A DNA stretch of 64,000 nucleotides from Thiothrix nivea DSM 5205 (lineage in GTDB: Bacteria; Pseudomonadota; Gammaproteobacteria; Thiotrichales; Thiotrichaceae). Shown here in pieces: positions 43,482 to 52,426 of this stretch. A model generated the notes under the pieces. The model was not told the origin of the DNA. It worked only from the letters and a program-made list of their open reading frames with translations, and did no database searches. The stretch spans positions 933,693 through 997,692 of the forward strand of contig NZ_JH651384.1 in NCBI RefSeq assembly GCF_000260135.1, given 5' to 3'. Each line of letters opens with the position of its first letter. Within the stretch, counting starts at the first letter, position 1. The position numbers and the translations under genes are program-made.

Positions 43482-44495
43482 ATGTTCAAGAAGATTGCCC
43501 TGGCGTTACTGGTAAGCAGCCTTGCTGCCCCCGCGCTGGCGGAGGGCGAAGTCAACGTATACTCCGCGCGCAAGGAACAACTGATCAAGCCCCTGTTCGA
43601 CAAATTCACCGAACAGACCGGCATTGCGGTCAACCTGGTCACCGGCAAGGACGACGCCCTGCTGGAACGCCTCAAGCTGGAAGGTGAAAACACCCCCGCC
43701 GACCTGTTGATGACCGCTGATGCAGGCCGTTTGTATCGTGCAGTGGAAATGGAATTGACCCAACCGGTCGAGTCCGAAGTGCTGGCTAAAGACATTCCCG
43801 ACAACCTGCGCGACCCCGCCAACCAGTGGTTCGGCCTCACTTCGCGCGCCCGCCCGATTTTCTACGTGAAAGACAAGGTGAAGCCGGAAGCGCTTTCCAC
43901 CTACGAAGACCTCGCTGACCCGAAGTGGAAAGGCCGCATCTGCATCCGCTCTTCCGACAACATCTACAACCAATCCATGCTCGGCTCGATGATTGCGGTC
44001 AACGGCACAGAAAAAGCGCAGGCATGGGCGGATGGTTTCGTGAAGAATTTCGCCCGCCCACCAGAAGGCGGCGACCGTGACCAGATCAAGGCAGCAGCGG
44101 CAGGTCAGTGTGATATTGCCATTTCCAACACCTACTACTACGGGCAAATGCTCGGCAGTGATGATGCGGAAGAGAAAGCAGCGGCGGAAAAAGTCGCCAT
44201 TTTCTGGCCAAATCAGGCTGACCGTGGCACACACATCAACATCAGCGGTGCGGCAGTCACCAAAACCGCCACCAACAAGGGCAACGCCATCAAACTGCTG
44301 GAATTTCTGGTCAGCGATGAATCACAGCAATGGTATGCCGAAGCCAATCAGGAATACCCGGTCAAGGCAGGCATCGCACCCAGCGAACTGCTGAAAGGTT
44401 GGGGCGAGTTCAAGGCTGACAGCCTGAACCTGTCCGAGCTCGGCAAAAACAACGCCGAAGCAGTCAAGATCATGGACAAAGCCGGTTGGAAGTAA
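43482..44495 (+). CDS. fbpA: Ferric iron-binding protein FbpA-like
   Basis: 337 residues with a signal peptide (about 1-20, ending ALA). EVNVYSARKEQLIKPLFDKF is the FbpA/FutA opening, and the Tyr-containing ISNTYYYGQML segment (about 220) supplies the Fe(III)-binding Tyr pair. It is the periplasmic part of a ferric importer completed by the next two genes. Start at 43482 (MFKK) preferred to 43437. Control by Fur is expected from the upstream site. Confidence 0.92.
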   Translation: MFKKIALALLVSSLAAPALAEGEVNVYSARKEQLIKPLFDKFTEQTGIAVNLVTGKDDALLERLKLEGENTPADLLMTADAGRLYRAVEMELTQPVESEVLAKDIPDNLRDPANQWFGLTSRARPIFYVKDKVKPEALSTYEDLADPKWKGRICIRSSDNIYNQSMLGSMIAVNGTEKAQAWADGFVKNFARPPEGGDRDQIKAAAAGQCDIAISNTYYYGQMLGSDDAEEKAAAEKVAIFWPNQADRGTHINISGAAVTKTATNKGNAIKLLEFLVSDESQQWYAEANQEYPVKAGIAPSELLKGWGEFKADSLNLSELGKNNAEAVKIMDKAGWK

Positions 44496-46123
44496 GGCGT
44501 TACCTGTGGCGCGTCATGCTCAGCGGCATGGCGTTGCTCACGGCGCTGCCGATACTGGCGGTGTTTGGCTACGTCTTCGTCCCCGCCCCCGAGGTCTGGC
44601 AACATCTGGTTGATACGGTACTCACCGATTACCTGCTCAACACGTTGCTGCTGGCTGTAGGGGTGGGTTGCGGCGTTTTGCTGCTGGGGCTTCCGGCAGC
44701 GTGGCTGAACAGTATGTGCCGGTTTCCGGGGCAGCGCCTGTTCGAGTGGGCGTTGTTGCTGCCGCTGGCGATGCCTGCCTACATCATTGCCTACACCTAC
44801 ACCGGGATGCTGGATTTTTCCGGGCCGGTGCAAAGCCTGTTGCGTGAGACGACCGGCTGGGGGTATGGCGATTATTACTTCCCCAATGTGCGCTCGCTGG
44901 GTGGGGCGATTGTGATGCTGTCGCTGGTGCTGTTTCCGTATGTGTACCTGCTGGCGCGGGCGGCTTTTCTGGAGCAGTCGATTTGTGTGCTGGAAGTGAG
45001 CCGCACGCTGGGCGCAAACCAGTGGCAGAGTTTTTTCCGTGTGGCGCTGCCACTGGCGCGGCCTGCCATCATCACCGGCCTGTCGCTGGCACTGATGGAA
45101 ACGCTGGCGGATTTCGGCACGGTGCAGTATTTCGGCGTGACCACCTTTACCACCGGCATTTTCCGCACCTGGTTCGGGCTGGGGGATCATGCAGCGGCTT
45201 CGCAACTGGCGGCGCTGCTGATGGGGTTTGTGTTCGTACTGATCCTGCTGGAACGCTGGTCGAGGCACAAGGCGCGTTACCACCATACTTCCAGCAAGTA
45301 TTCGCGTTTGCCGCGCTATCCGTTGCAGGGTGGAAAAGCGCTGGTGGCGGTGCTGGTATGCGCCCTGCCCCTGCTGCTGGGCTTCGTGATTCCGGTCGGG
45401 CAATTGCTGTACTGGAGCATGGGCACGGCAGCGGATGGGCTGGATGCGGATTTCCTCAAGCTGGTGTGGCATAGCCTGTTGCTGGCAGGGCTGGCGGCGC
45501 TGTTTGCGTTGCTGCTGGCGCTGGTGCTGGGTTACGGCAAGCGCCTGAGTAACGATCCACTGGTGAACCTGACCTCGCGGATTGCCGCGATGGGTTACGC
45601 GATTCCCGGCACGGTGATTGCGATTGGCGTGCTGATCCCGTTTGCGTGGGCGGATACGCAGCTCAACAACCTGAGCAAGCAGTGGTTCGGAACCCATGTC
45701 GGGCTGCTGCTGAGCGGCACACTGTTTACCGTGCTGTTTGCCTACAACGTGCGCTTCCTGTCGGTGTCGTTGCAAACGGTGGAAGCGGGGCTGGGCAAGA
45801 TCAAGCCGACGGTCGACAACGCCGGGCGTTCGCTGGGTCTGAGTGCTTTCGGCGTATTACACAAGCTGCATTTGCCACTGATGAAAGGCACGCTGCTGAC
45901 CGCCATCCTGCTGGTGTTCGTCGATGTGCTGAAAGAATTGCCCGCCACCCTGATCCTGCGCCCGTTCAATTTCAACACGCTGGCGGTGCGGGCGTATGAA
46001 CTGGCGTCGGATGAGCGGCTGGCGGAGGCGGGCTTGCCTGCGCTGATGATTGTGGCAGCGGGGATTATTCCGGTAGTTCTGCTTAGCCGGTCTATTGGGA
46101 AATCGCGGGCTGGGGAGAAATGA
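44486..46123 (+). CDS. fbpB: Ferric iron ABC transporter permease FbpB-like
   Basis: 545 residues, a fused two-domain permease with about twelve membrane helices and two EAA loops (around 190-205: EVSRTLGANQWQSFFRVALP; around 445: NAGRSLGLSAFGVLHKLHLP). The longest frame starts at a TTG overlapping the fbpA stop by ten bases; ATG 44516 would shorten it by ten residues and leave a gap. It imports Fe(III) together with FbpA and FbpC. Confidence 0.9.
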   Translation: MEVRRYLWRVMLSGMALLTALPILAVFGYVFVPAPEVWQHLVDTVLTDYLLNTLLLAVGVGCGVLLLGLPAAWLNSMCRFPGQRLFEWALLLPLAMPAYIIAYTYTGMLDFSGPVQSLLRETTGWGYGDYYFPNVRSLGGAIVMLSLVLFPYVYLLARAAFLEQSICVLEVSRTLGANQWQSFFRVALPLARPAIITGLSLALMETLADFGTVQYFGVTTFTTGIFRTWFGLGDHAAASQLAALLMGFVFVLILLERWSRHKARYHHTSSKYSRLPRYPLQGGKALVAVLVCALPLLLGFVIPVGQLLYWSMGTAADGLDADFLKLVWHSLLLAGLAALFALLLALVLGYGKRLSNDPLVNLTSRIAAMGYAIPGTVIAIGVLIPFAWADTQLNNLSKQWFGTHVGLLLSGTLFTVLFAYNVRFLSVSLQTVEAGLGKIKPTVDNAGRSLGLSAFGVLHKLHLPLMKGTLLTAILLVFVDVLKELPATLILRPFNFNTLAVRAYELASDERLAEAGLPALMIVAAGIIPVVLLSRSIGKSRAGEK

Positions 46124-46124
46124 A

Positions 46125-47168
46125 ATGAGCAAGTTAACCCTTCAAAACATCCACATCCGCTACGGCGACAACGCCGTTGTGCATGATGTCAGCCTGACGG
46201 TGGAAGACGGCCAGATCGGTTGCCTGCTGGGGCCTAGCGGCTGCGGCAAGACCACGCTGTTGCGCGCGATTGCCGGTTTCGAGCCGGTCACGCAAGGTAC
46301 GGTTATCCTCAAAGATCAGGTAATCAGCGCACCCGGCAAACACCTGCCGCCAGAGCAGCGCAACATCGGCATGGTATTTCAGGATTACGCGCTGTTTCCA
46401 CACCTGAGCATTGCCAGCAACATTACGTTTGGCATCCATAAGCAGTCCGGCAAGGACAAAGCTCAACGGGTAGCAGAATTGCTGGAACTGGTGAACCTGC
46501 CCGGTTACGAAAAACGTTACCCGCACGAGCTTTCCGGCGGCCAGCAGCAGCGGATTGCATTGGCACGCGCGCTTGCACCGCGCCCCCGCCTGTTGCTGCT
46601 GGACGAACCCTTCGGCAGCCAGGATGTGGAATTGCGCGAAATGCTGGCCCGCGAGGTGCGTGACATCCTCAAGCGTGAAGGCATAACCGCGCTTCTGGTC
46701 ACGCACGACCAACACGAAGCGTTTGCGATGGCGGATGAAATCGGTGTGTTACAGGCGGGGCGTTTGCAGCAGTGGGACACGGCCTACAACCTGTACCATA
46801 AGCCTACCAACCCGTTTGTGGCGGGTTTCATCGGGCAAGGGGCGCTGATTCCCGGCACGGTGCTGAACCACAATACGGTGATGACGCTGATCGGCCCGGT
46901 ACAGGGTCTAGTCCCGGAAGATTGCTTGACGGAATCGGCGGTGCATGTACTTATCCGCCCCGATGACCTGAAGCTGGTGGCGGATGCGCCGCGCAAGGCA
47001 ACGGTAGCATCACGGATGTTCCGGGGCGCGGAATACCTGTACACGCTGGCGCTGGCGGATGGCAGCCAGATACTGGCGCTGGCTCCCAGCCATCAGGCGT
47101 ATGCAGTGGGGAATACGGTCTGTTTCGAGCTGGACATGCAACATCGGGTGATTCTGCCTGCCAATTGA
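46125..47168 (+). CDS. fbpC: Ferric iron ABC transporter ATPase FbpC-like
   Basis: 347 residues. Walker A GPSGCGKTT (about 37-45), Q-loop VFQDYALFPH, signature LSGGQQQR, Walker B LLLLDEPFGSQD and switch His in LVTHDQHE are all there. The C-terminal ~110 residues make a TOBE/OB regulatory domain as in FbpC/PotA. The ATG lies two bases after the fbpB stop. A bidirectional hairpin follows 55 bases downstream. Confidence 0.93.
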   Translation: MSKLTLQNIHIRYGDNAVVHDVSLTVEDGQIGCLLGPSGCGKTTLLRAIAGFEPVTQGTVILKDQVISAPGKHLPPEQRNIGMVFQDYALFPHLSIASNITFGIHKQSGKDKAQRVAELLELVNLPGYEKRYPHELSGGQQQRIALARALAPRPRLLLLDEPFGSQDVELREMLAREVRDILKREGITALLVTHDQHEAFAMADEIGVLQAGRLQQWDTAYNLYHKPTNPFVAGFIGQGALIPGTVLNHNTVMTLIGPVQGLVPEDCLTESAVHVLIRPDDLKLVADAPRKATVASRMFRGAEYLYTLALADGSQILALAPSHQAYAVGNTVCFELDMQHRVILPAN

Positions 47169-47222
47169 AAAGTTTTCTGCTTACCCAGCAGTTCGGGTCA
47201 TCTTTTCGAACCGTAGAAACCA

Positions 47223-47252
47223 AAAAGGCCAGTCGTTTTTGACTGGCCTTTT
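47223..47252. terminator. Bidirectional terminator between fbpC and tRNA-Leu
   Basis: AAAAGGCCAGTC and GACTGGCCTTTT form a 12-base stem around GTTTTT, A-rich on one side and T-rich on the other. It can end fbpC on the plus strand and the tRNA on the minus strand. Confidence 0.85.
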
Positions 47253-47257
47253 AAATT

Positions 47258-47344
47258 TGGTGCCGAGAAGAGGACTCGAACCTCCACGGGAGTTACCCCA
47301 CTAATACCTGAAACTAGCGCGTCTACCAATTCCGCCACCTCGGC
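47258..47344 (-). tRNA. tRNA-Leu (CAG)
   Basis: 87 bases on the minus strand, beginning GCCGAGGTGGCGGAATTGGT and ending ...CTCGGCACCA with CCA encoded. Acceptor stems pair (GCCGAG with CTCGGC), the anticodon loop is TTCAGGT with anticodon CAG, and the long variable arm (GTGGGGTAACTCCCG region) and GTTCGAGTCC T-loop are those of a class II leucine tRNA. Confidence 0.95.
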
Positions 47345-47484
47345 ATTTCACAAGCAGTGCTGCGTTGTGAGAGGCGAATCTTATAGAGCTTGCTGCACCT
47401 TGTCAAATACGAAAAAGCACTTTCATAACATTTTTTTGCTATGCTAGCCGCACACGAATTACAACACGACAAAGGGACTCCCGA

Positions 47485-49815
47485 TTGAAGTTTAAAGACC
47501 CCCACAACCAGCGCGAAGCCGAGAAATACGACAACCCGATTCCCAGCCGCGAACTGATCCTGCAAATCCTGGATCAGAGCGGCCAGCCGCTGGATTTCGC
47601 CGACCTGTCCGGCAAATTGCACCTGACAGAAGAGCGCGACCTTGACGCCCTGAAAAAACGCCTGCGCGCCATGGAGCGTGACGGCCAACTACTCTACAAC
47701 CGCCGCCGCCAATACGTGCCGATTGCCCACACCGACCTGATTGCCGGGCGCGTGATCGGCCACCCGGATGGCTTCGGCTTCCTGAAACCGGATGACGGCA
47801 GCGCCGACCTGTTCCTGCATGCCAAGCAAATGCGTTCCCTGATGCATGGCGACCGCGCACTGGTCACTGTGCGCGGGCTAGACCCCAAAGGGCGGCGCGA
47901 AGGCGCTGTGGTGGAAATTCTGGAGCGTGGCACTACCCAAGTAGTTGGGCGTTATTTTCTGGAAGGCAACATCGGCTTTGTCACCCCTGACAATTCCCGC
48001 ATCAGTCAGGACATCCTCATCCCCCCCGATGCTGTCGGCGATGCCCAACCCGGCCAGATCGTGGTCGCCGCCATCATTGAACAGCCCTCCAAATACACCC
48101 AACCCAAAGGCAAGGTCGTGGAAGTGCTGGGCGACCACATGGCTCCCGGCATGGAAATCGACGTGGCCATCCGCAGCCACCAATTACCTTACGAATGGTC
48201 ACCGGAAATCCGCGAAGAAGCAGACCATTTCGGTTACGAAGTCCCCGAAGACGCCAAGAAAGACCGTGAAGACCTACGCGACACCCCATTCGTGACCATC
48301 GACGGCGAAGACGCCAAGGATTTCGACGACGCCGTGTATTGCGAACGTGAAGGCAAAAACTGGCGTCTGCTAGTAGCGATTGCCGACGTATCGCACTACG
48401 TCCAGCCAGATTCAGCCATTGGCCGCGAAGCCACCGAACGCGGCACTTCAGTCTATTTCCCCGGCAAGGTCATCCCGATGCTACCGGAAATCCTCTCCAA
48501 TGGCTTATGCTCACTGAACCCACACGTCGACCGGCTGTGCATGATTTGCGACATCGAAATCGGCCCACGCGGCAAACTGATCAGCTACCAGTTTGTGGAA
48601 GGCTTGATGCATTCCGCCGCCCGCCTGACCTACACTCAAATGGCCAGGATTGTGGTCGAGCGTGACCAGGCAGCCCGTGAAGCCGTGCCGGATTTGTGCG
48701 AGCATCTCGATGATTTGTACGAGCTTTACAAGGTACTGCGCAAGGCGCGCGACCGGCGCGGTGCCATCGACTTTGAAACGGCTGAAACCCGCATCCTGTT
48801 TGATGCCGAACGCAAAATCGAGGCGATTGTCCCCACCGAACGCAACGACGCCCACAAGCTGATCGAAGAGTGCATGATTCTCGCCAATGTGTGCGCGGCA
48901 ACCTACCTCAGCAAGTACAAGATCCCTGCCCTGCACCGCCTGCACGAAGGCCCGACCGCTGAAAAGCTGGCAGACCTGCGCCAGTTCCTCAACGGTCTGG
49001 GGCTTTCCCTCGGTGGCGGCGATGAACCCACCCCGACGGATTACACCAAACTGCTCAACAGCCTGGGTGACCGACCGGATCGGCACATGATCCAGACCGT
49101 GCTGCTGCGCTCCATGTCACAGGCAGTCTACAGCCCTGAAACCAAAGGCCATTTCGGGCTAGCGCAAACCCACTACGCGCATTTTACCTCGCCTATTCGC
49201 CGTTACCCGGACTTGCTGGTACACCGTGCCATCCGCCACCTGATCCGTGGGGGCAAAGCCAGCAACTTCCAGTATGCCTACAAGGACATGGTAGCGCTGG
49301 GCGAACATTGCTCCATGACCGAACGCCGCGCTGACGATGCCACCCGCGACGTGACTGCGTGGCTGAAGTGCGAATACATGCAGGAGCATGTCGGCGACAG
49401 TTTCAGTGGCGTCATTTCCGGCGTCACCGGTTTTGGCCTGTTCGTGGAACTGAGCGACATCTACGTGGAAGGGCTGATCCACATCACCGCCCTGACCAGC
49501 GACTACTACCACTTTGACCCGGCCAACCACCGCTTGACCGGTGAAAATTCCGGGCGTATCTACCGCCTCGGCGACACCATCCAGGTCACGGTTGCGCGGG
49601 TAGACCTCGACGAACGCAAAATCGACTTCGTGCTAGCCAAAACGGAAGGTGAACAGGAGCGCAAACCTGCGGGTAAAAGCCGCAAATCCGGCAGCAAAAC
49701 CAAAGGCAAAAAGCCCTCCCCAACCGAACAGAAGCCTGCTGCCAAACGTGAGGCAAAACCCGCCGCCAAGAAACCGACCAACCGCAAACCCCGTAAGAAG
49801 AAACCGAAAACCTGA
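47485..49815 (+). CDS. rnr: Ribonuclease R
   Basis: 776 residues; 3'-5' exoribonuclease that degrades structured RNA. Domains in order: an N-terminal helix-turn-helix and cold-shock regions (to about 220), the RNB catalytic domain with DGEDAKDFDDAVY (about 272) carrying the metal Asp cluster, an S1 domain (about 640-720), and a Lys/Ala/Pro-rich basic tail. The start is TTG at 47485 with AAAGGGA eight to nine bases upstream and no nearer ATG at the conserved N-terminus. It overlaps rlmB (TGATG), the usual rnr-rlmB pair. Confidence 0.95.
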   Translation: MKFKDPHNQREAEKYDNPIPSRELILQILDQSGQPLDFADLSGKLHLTEERDLDALKKRLRAMERDGQLLYNRRRQYVPIAHTDLIAGRVIGHPDGFGFLKPDDGSADLFLHAKQMRSLMHGDRALVTVRGLDPKGRREGAVVEILERGTTQVVGRYFLEGNIGFVTPDNSRISQDILIPPDAVGDAQPGQIVVAAIIEQPSKYTQPKGKVVEVLGDHMAPGMEIDVAIRSHQLPYEWSPEIREEADHFGYEVPEDAKKDREDLRDTPFVTIDGEDAKDFDDAVYCEREGKNWRLLVAIADVSHYVQPDSAIGREATERGTSVYFPGKVIPMLPEILSNGLCSLNPHVDRLCMICDIEIGPRGKLISYQFVEGLMHSAARLTYTQMARIVVERDQAAREAVPDLCEHLDDLYELYKVLRKARDRRGAIDFETAETRILFDAERKIEAIVPTERNDAHKLIEECMILANVCAATYLSKYKIPALHRLHEGPTAEKLADLRQFLNGLGLSLGGGDEPTPTDYTKLLNSLGDRPDRHMIQTVLLRSMSQAVYSPETKGHFGLAQTHYAHFTSPIRRYPDLLVHRAIRHLIRGGKASNFQYAYKDMVALGEHCSMTERRADDATRDVTAWLKCEYMQEHVGDSFSGVISGVTGFGLFVELSDIYVEGLIHITALTSDYYHFDPANHRLTGENSGRIYRLGDTIQVTVARVDLDERKIDFVLAKTEGEQERKPAGKSRKSGSKTKGKKPSPTEQKPAAKREAKPAAKKPTNRKPRKKKPKT

Positions 49816-50561
49816 TGGCAAAATCGACCATTTACGGCATCCACGCCGTCGAAACCGCGCTGCGCAATGATGCAGAAAGCCTCGGGCAAATCTGGCTGGA
49901 TAAACGCAGCCGTAACGACCGCCTGAAAAAGCTGGAAAAACTGGCGGCGGAAAGCGGCTTGCACCTGATTCTCGCTGACGCTGAGCGGCTGGACAAAATG
50001 GCTGGCCACAACCGCCATCAGGGCGTGGTTGCCGAGTACTACAAGCTCAAGTCCTACACCGAAAACGACCTCTACGATTTGCTGGACGAGTTAGAAGCAG
50101 CCCCGTTCCTGCTAGTGCTGGATGGTGTCACCGACCCGCACAACCTCGGCGCGTGTTTGCGCACAGCAGAAGGCGCTGGCGTCCACGCCGTGATTGCCCC
50201 CAAAGATAACGCCGCCAACATCACTCCGACAGTGCGCAAGGTCGCGTCTGGCGCGGCTGAAATCGTGCCTTTCATCCCCGTCACCAACCTCGCCCGCACG
50301 CTGGATACGCTCAAGGAACGCGGCATCTGGCTAACCGGCACCAGCGACAAGGCCAGGCAGACGCTCTATCAGGCTGATTTGAAAGGGCCAATGGCGCTGG
50401 TGATGGGCGCGGAAGGCGCAGGCATCCGCCGTTTGACAGAAGAGCGTTGCGATTACCTGATTTCGATTCCGATGAAAGGCCAGGTGTCTAGCCTGAATGT
50501 GTCGGTGGCGACTGGTGTGTGCCTGTATGAAGCCTTGAGGCAACGTCACGGTTCAGAATAA
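49815..50561 (+). CDS. rlmB: 23S rRNA (guanosine-2'-O-)-methyltransferase RlmB
   Basis: 248 residues of the SpoU family. Substrate-binding N-terminal domain (to about 75), then the knotted methyltransferase domain with motif 1 DGVTDPHNLGACLRTAE (about 103), motif 2 ALVMGAEGAGIRRLTEE and motif 3 SIPMKGQVSSLNVSVATG. It methylates G2251 of 23S rRNA. The last 16 bases overlap the convergent MotB-like gene. Confidence 0.95.
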   Translation: MAKSTIYGIHAVETALRNDAESLGQIWLDKRSRNDRLKKLEKLAAESGLHLILADAERLDKMAGHNRHQGVVAEYYKLKSYTENDLYDLLDELEAAPFLLVLDGVTDPHNLGACLRTAEGAGVHAVIAPKDNAANITPTVRKVASGAAEIVPFIPVTNLARTLDTLKERGIWLTGTSDKARQTLYQADLKGPMALVMGAEGAGIRRLTEERCDYLISIPMKGQVSSLNVSVATGVCLYEALRQRHGSE

Positions 50562-51493
50562 TAATCGTATTTGCTCAGCATGTCGCTGGTGAACCTCCAT
50601 GCCTCGTTATAGGAAAGCCCGCTGTTGTCCGGAATAATGACTTTTACATACAAGTCCGTGCTGTGCTGCGCTTTCAAACCGGCCAATTCGCTTTCCAGCG
50701 CGGCGCGGCTAACGCTGCGCAAACTGCCCTCACCCGGTTTGCGGATGCTGTAGCCGGATTTGCTGTACACCACTTCCACCACCTGCTTGCCTTTGGCGGA
50801 GCGTGCTGGGCGCAGCAGTTTCTGGTATTTGCTGTCGAGTTCGGTGTATTCGCCTTTGAGGCTCAGCAGTTGCTTTTCGCTTTCGTCGACCTTGGTGCGC
50901 AGGGCGGTTAACTCGGTTTCCTTGCTATCAGCGCTGTCTCGGGCGGCAGCCAGTTCTGCCTGGGTACGTTCGCGTTCCGCCATGATGTCAGCAAACTGCT
51001 TTTGCAGATCATCCAGCGTCTTGTCGCGGGTAGCAAGCGCACTCTGCTGCTCCTGGGTCTTGTCTTGCAATTCCGCCAGCGCTGCATCCTTGTCAGTGCT
51101 GGCAGTGCGCGCCTGTTCGGCTTCAGCGCGGCTGCGCAACAACTCCATTTCCAGCGAGGAACTGCGCTGTTGCAGGTAATCAAGCTGCTCTTCCAGCGTA
51201 GCGTTAGCCTTGAGCTGGAATTCGGCCTGTTCAGCGGCTTTCTGCGCTTCCAATGCCGACCTTTGCGCCTCGAATGCGGCCTTTTGCGCTTCCTGCTGAG
51301 CAGATTGCTCCGCCAGGATGCTGTGGCGCAACTCGTCCAGCAACCGGGTATTGGTCAGCACTACGGCCACCGTGACGATCAGGAAAATCATGGTGATGAC
51401 CATCATGATGTCGGTGAAGGATGGCCAGAAACTTTCCTCAAAATCATCACGCCCACTGATCAGGGATGCAAACGAAAAATGCCCGTCACTCAT
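50546..51493 (-). CDS. MotB/ExbD-like channel protein with coiled coil, no OmpA domain
   Basis: 315 residues. One N-terminal membrane helix (about 25-48) contains D28 in WPSFTDIMMVITMIFLI, the MotB/ZorB-type ion-coupling Asp. A long Ala/Glu/Gln-rich coiled coil follows (about 55-230) and a small C-terminal domain (about 235-315, VVEVVYSKSGYSIRKPGEG... ending YDYYSEP). The peptidoglycan-binding OmpA domain of MotB is missing. It is transcribed just after the MotA-like gene (three bases apart). Flagellar, Tol, Exb and Zorya genes are all absent nearby; the function is unknown. Confidence 0.72.
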   Translation of the reverse strand: MSDGHFSFASLISGRDDFEESFWPSFTDIMMVITMIFLIVTVAVVLTNTRLLDELRHSILAEQSAQQEAQKAAFEAQRSALEAQKAAEQAEFQLKANATLEEQLDYLQQRSSSLEMELLRSRAEAEQARTASTDKDAALAELQDKTQEQQSALATRDKTLDDLQKQFADIMAERERTQAELAAARDSADSKETELTALRTKVDESEKQLLSLKGEYTELDSKYQKLLRPARSAKGKQVVEVVYSKSGYSIRKPGEGSLRSVSRAALESELAGLKAQHSTDLYVKVIIPDNSGLSYNEAWRFTSDMLSKYDYYSEP

Positions 51494-51496
51494 GCC

Positions 51497-52426
51497 CTAC
51501 CCCTTCGGTTTGTCATCGAGGCGGAAGCCTTCGCGGATAGAATCGCGGATGATCTGGATATTGCCGCCACTTTGCGCCACGGCTGTTTGCAGGTCATCCG
51601 CCGCCAGTTGCAGACGCTCGCCCGCGTGTAAGAAACGATCCTGGATCAGGTGAATGGCCTCCGCCGCTCGGCGCAATTCCGCCGTCAGCACTGCCACGTC
51701 GTGCAGCATACTGTTTTCCGCATGTTTGAAGCGCGGCAGGATGTACAGCGTGGTAAGATTTTCCACATTCGCCAGCAACTGGGTACGCGCATCCTGCAAG
51801 CGCAGGTGGAAATAGGCGAAAAAGACATAGCAAACGATGGCGGTAATGGTGGTGCTGAGCGCGTTGGACATGCCGCCGACAATCGTACCCATCTGCTGCA
51901 TGTTTTCCGGTGAATTCAGCAAGCCAGCCGCGCCCATCAGCGCAATCGACAACGACACCACTGTGCCGAACACGCCAGACAGAATCAGGATGTTGTGCAC
52001 GAAACGCACCAGCGTGAACTGGGTGGACTGGCTAGCAGCCAGGGTAGAAGCCAGTGCCGCCTGATTCACTTCCGCGTGCTGGCGTGCGATAGTCTGCACC
52101 GCACGGTAACGGTCTACGATCATGGCGCTGTCCGGCAGGTCATGGGTGGGGTTGGGCGCGCCCTCTTCCACCCGCTTGAGGAAACGTTGCAGCACCTCCT
52201 GTTCACGGGTAAAACCGAGGAACATCAGGATCATGCGCACCAGCCCGATCAGAAAAATCAACAGGATGACCCCATTCAGCACCAGCCCCAGTTGCCCCGC
52301 CTGGGTGCTGTAAAAGAAGTGCGTGACCTGATCCTTGTTCAGCAGGACGAACACGCCCAGCAGGAACAGGACAACCAGCATCTGCAACAGGGTCAGGTAA
52401 TAGCGCGTTTTAATCGGTTTCAGCAT
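51497..52426 (-). CDS. MotA/TolQ/ExbB-like channel protein
   Basis: 309 residues with membrane helices at about 10-28, 45-70, 140-165 and 185-210. The third carries TQFTLVRFVHNILILSGVFGTVVSLSIAL and the fourth GGMSNALSTTITAIVCYVFF, the paired helices conserved in MotA/TolQ/ZorA. With the MotB-like partner it should form a proton- or sodium-driven 5:2 motor. The start at 52426 lies inside the end of rmuC (17-base overlap). The C-terminal cytoplasmic tail is about 100 residues. Confidence 0.72.
   Translation of the reverse strand: MLKPIKTRYYLTLLQMLVVLFLLGVFVLLNKDQVTHFFYSTQAGQLGLVLNGVILLIFLIGLVRMILMFLGFTREQEVLQRFLKRVEEGAPNPTHDLPDSAMIVDRYRAVQTIARQHAEVNQAALASTLAASQSTQFTLVRFVHNILILSGVFGTVVSLSIALMGAAGLLNSPENMQQMGTIVGGMSNALSTTITAIVCYVFFAYFHLRLQDARTQLLANVENLTTLYILPRFKHAENSMLHDVAVLTAELRRAAEAIHLIQDRFLHAGERLQLAADDLQTAVAQSGGNIQIIRDSIREGFRLDDKPKG

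Noticed and set aside
44348-45775. A 475-codon minus-strand frame opposite fbpB
   Set aside because: Its composition (His/Gln/Arg repeats) is that expected from the complement of Leu/Ala/Val-rich membrane helices; no domain is visible.
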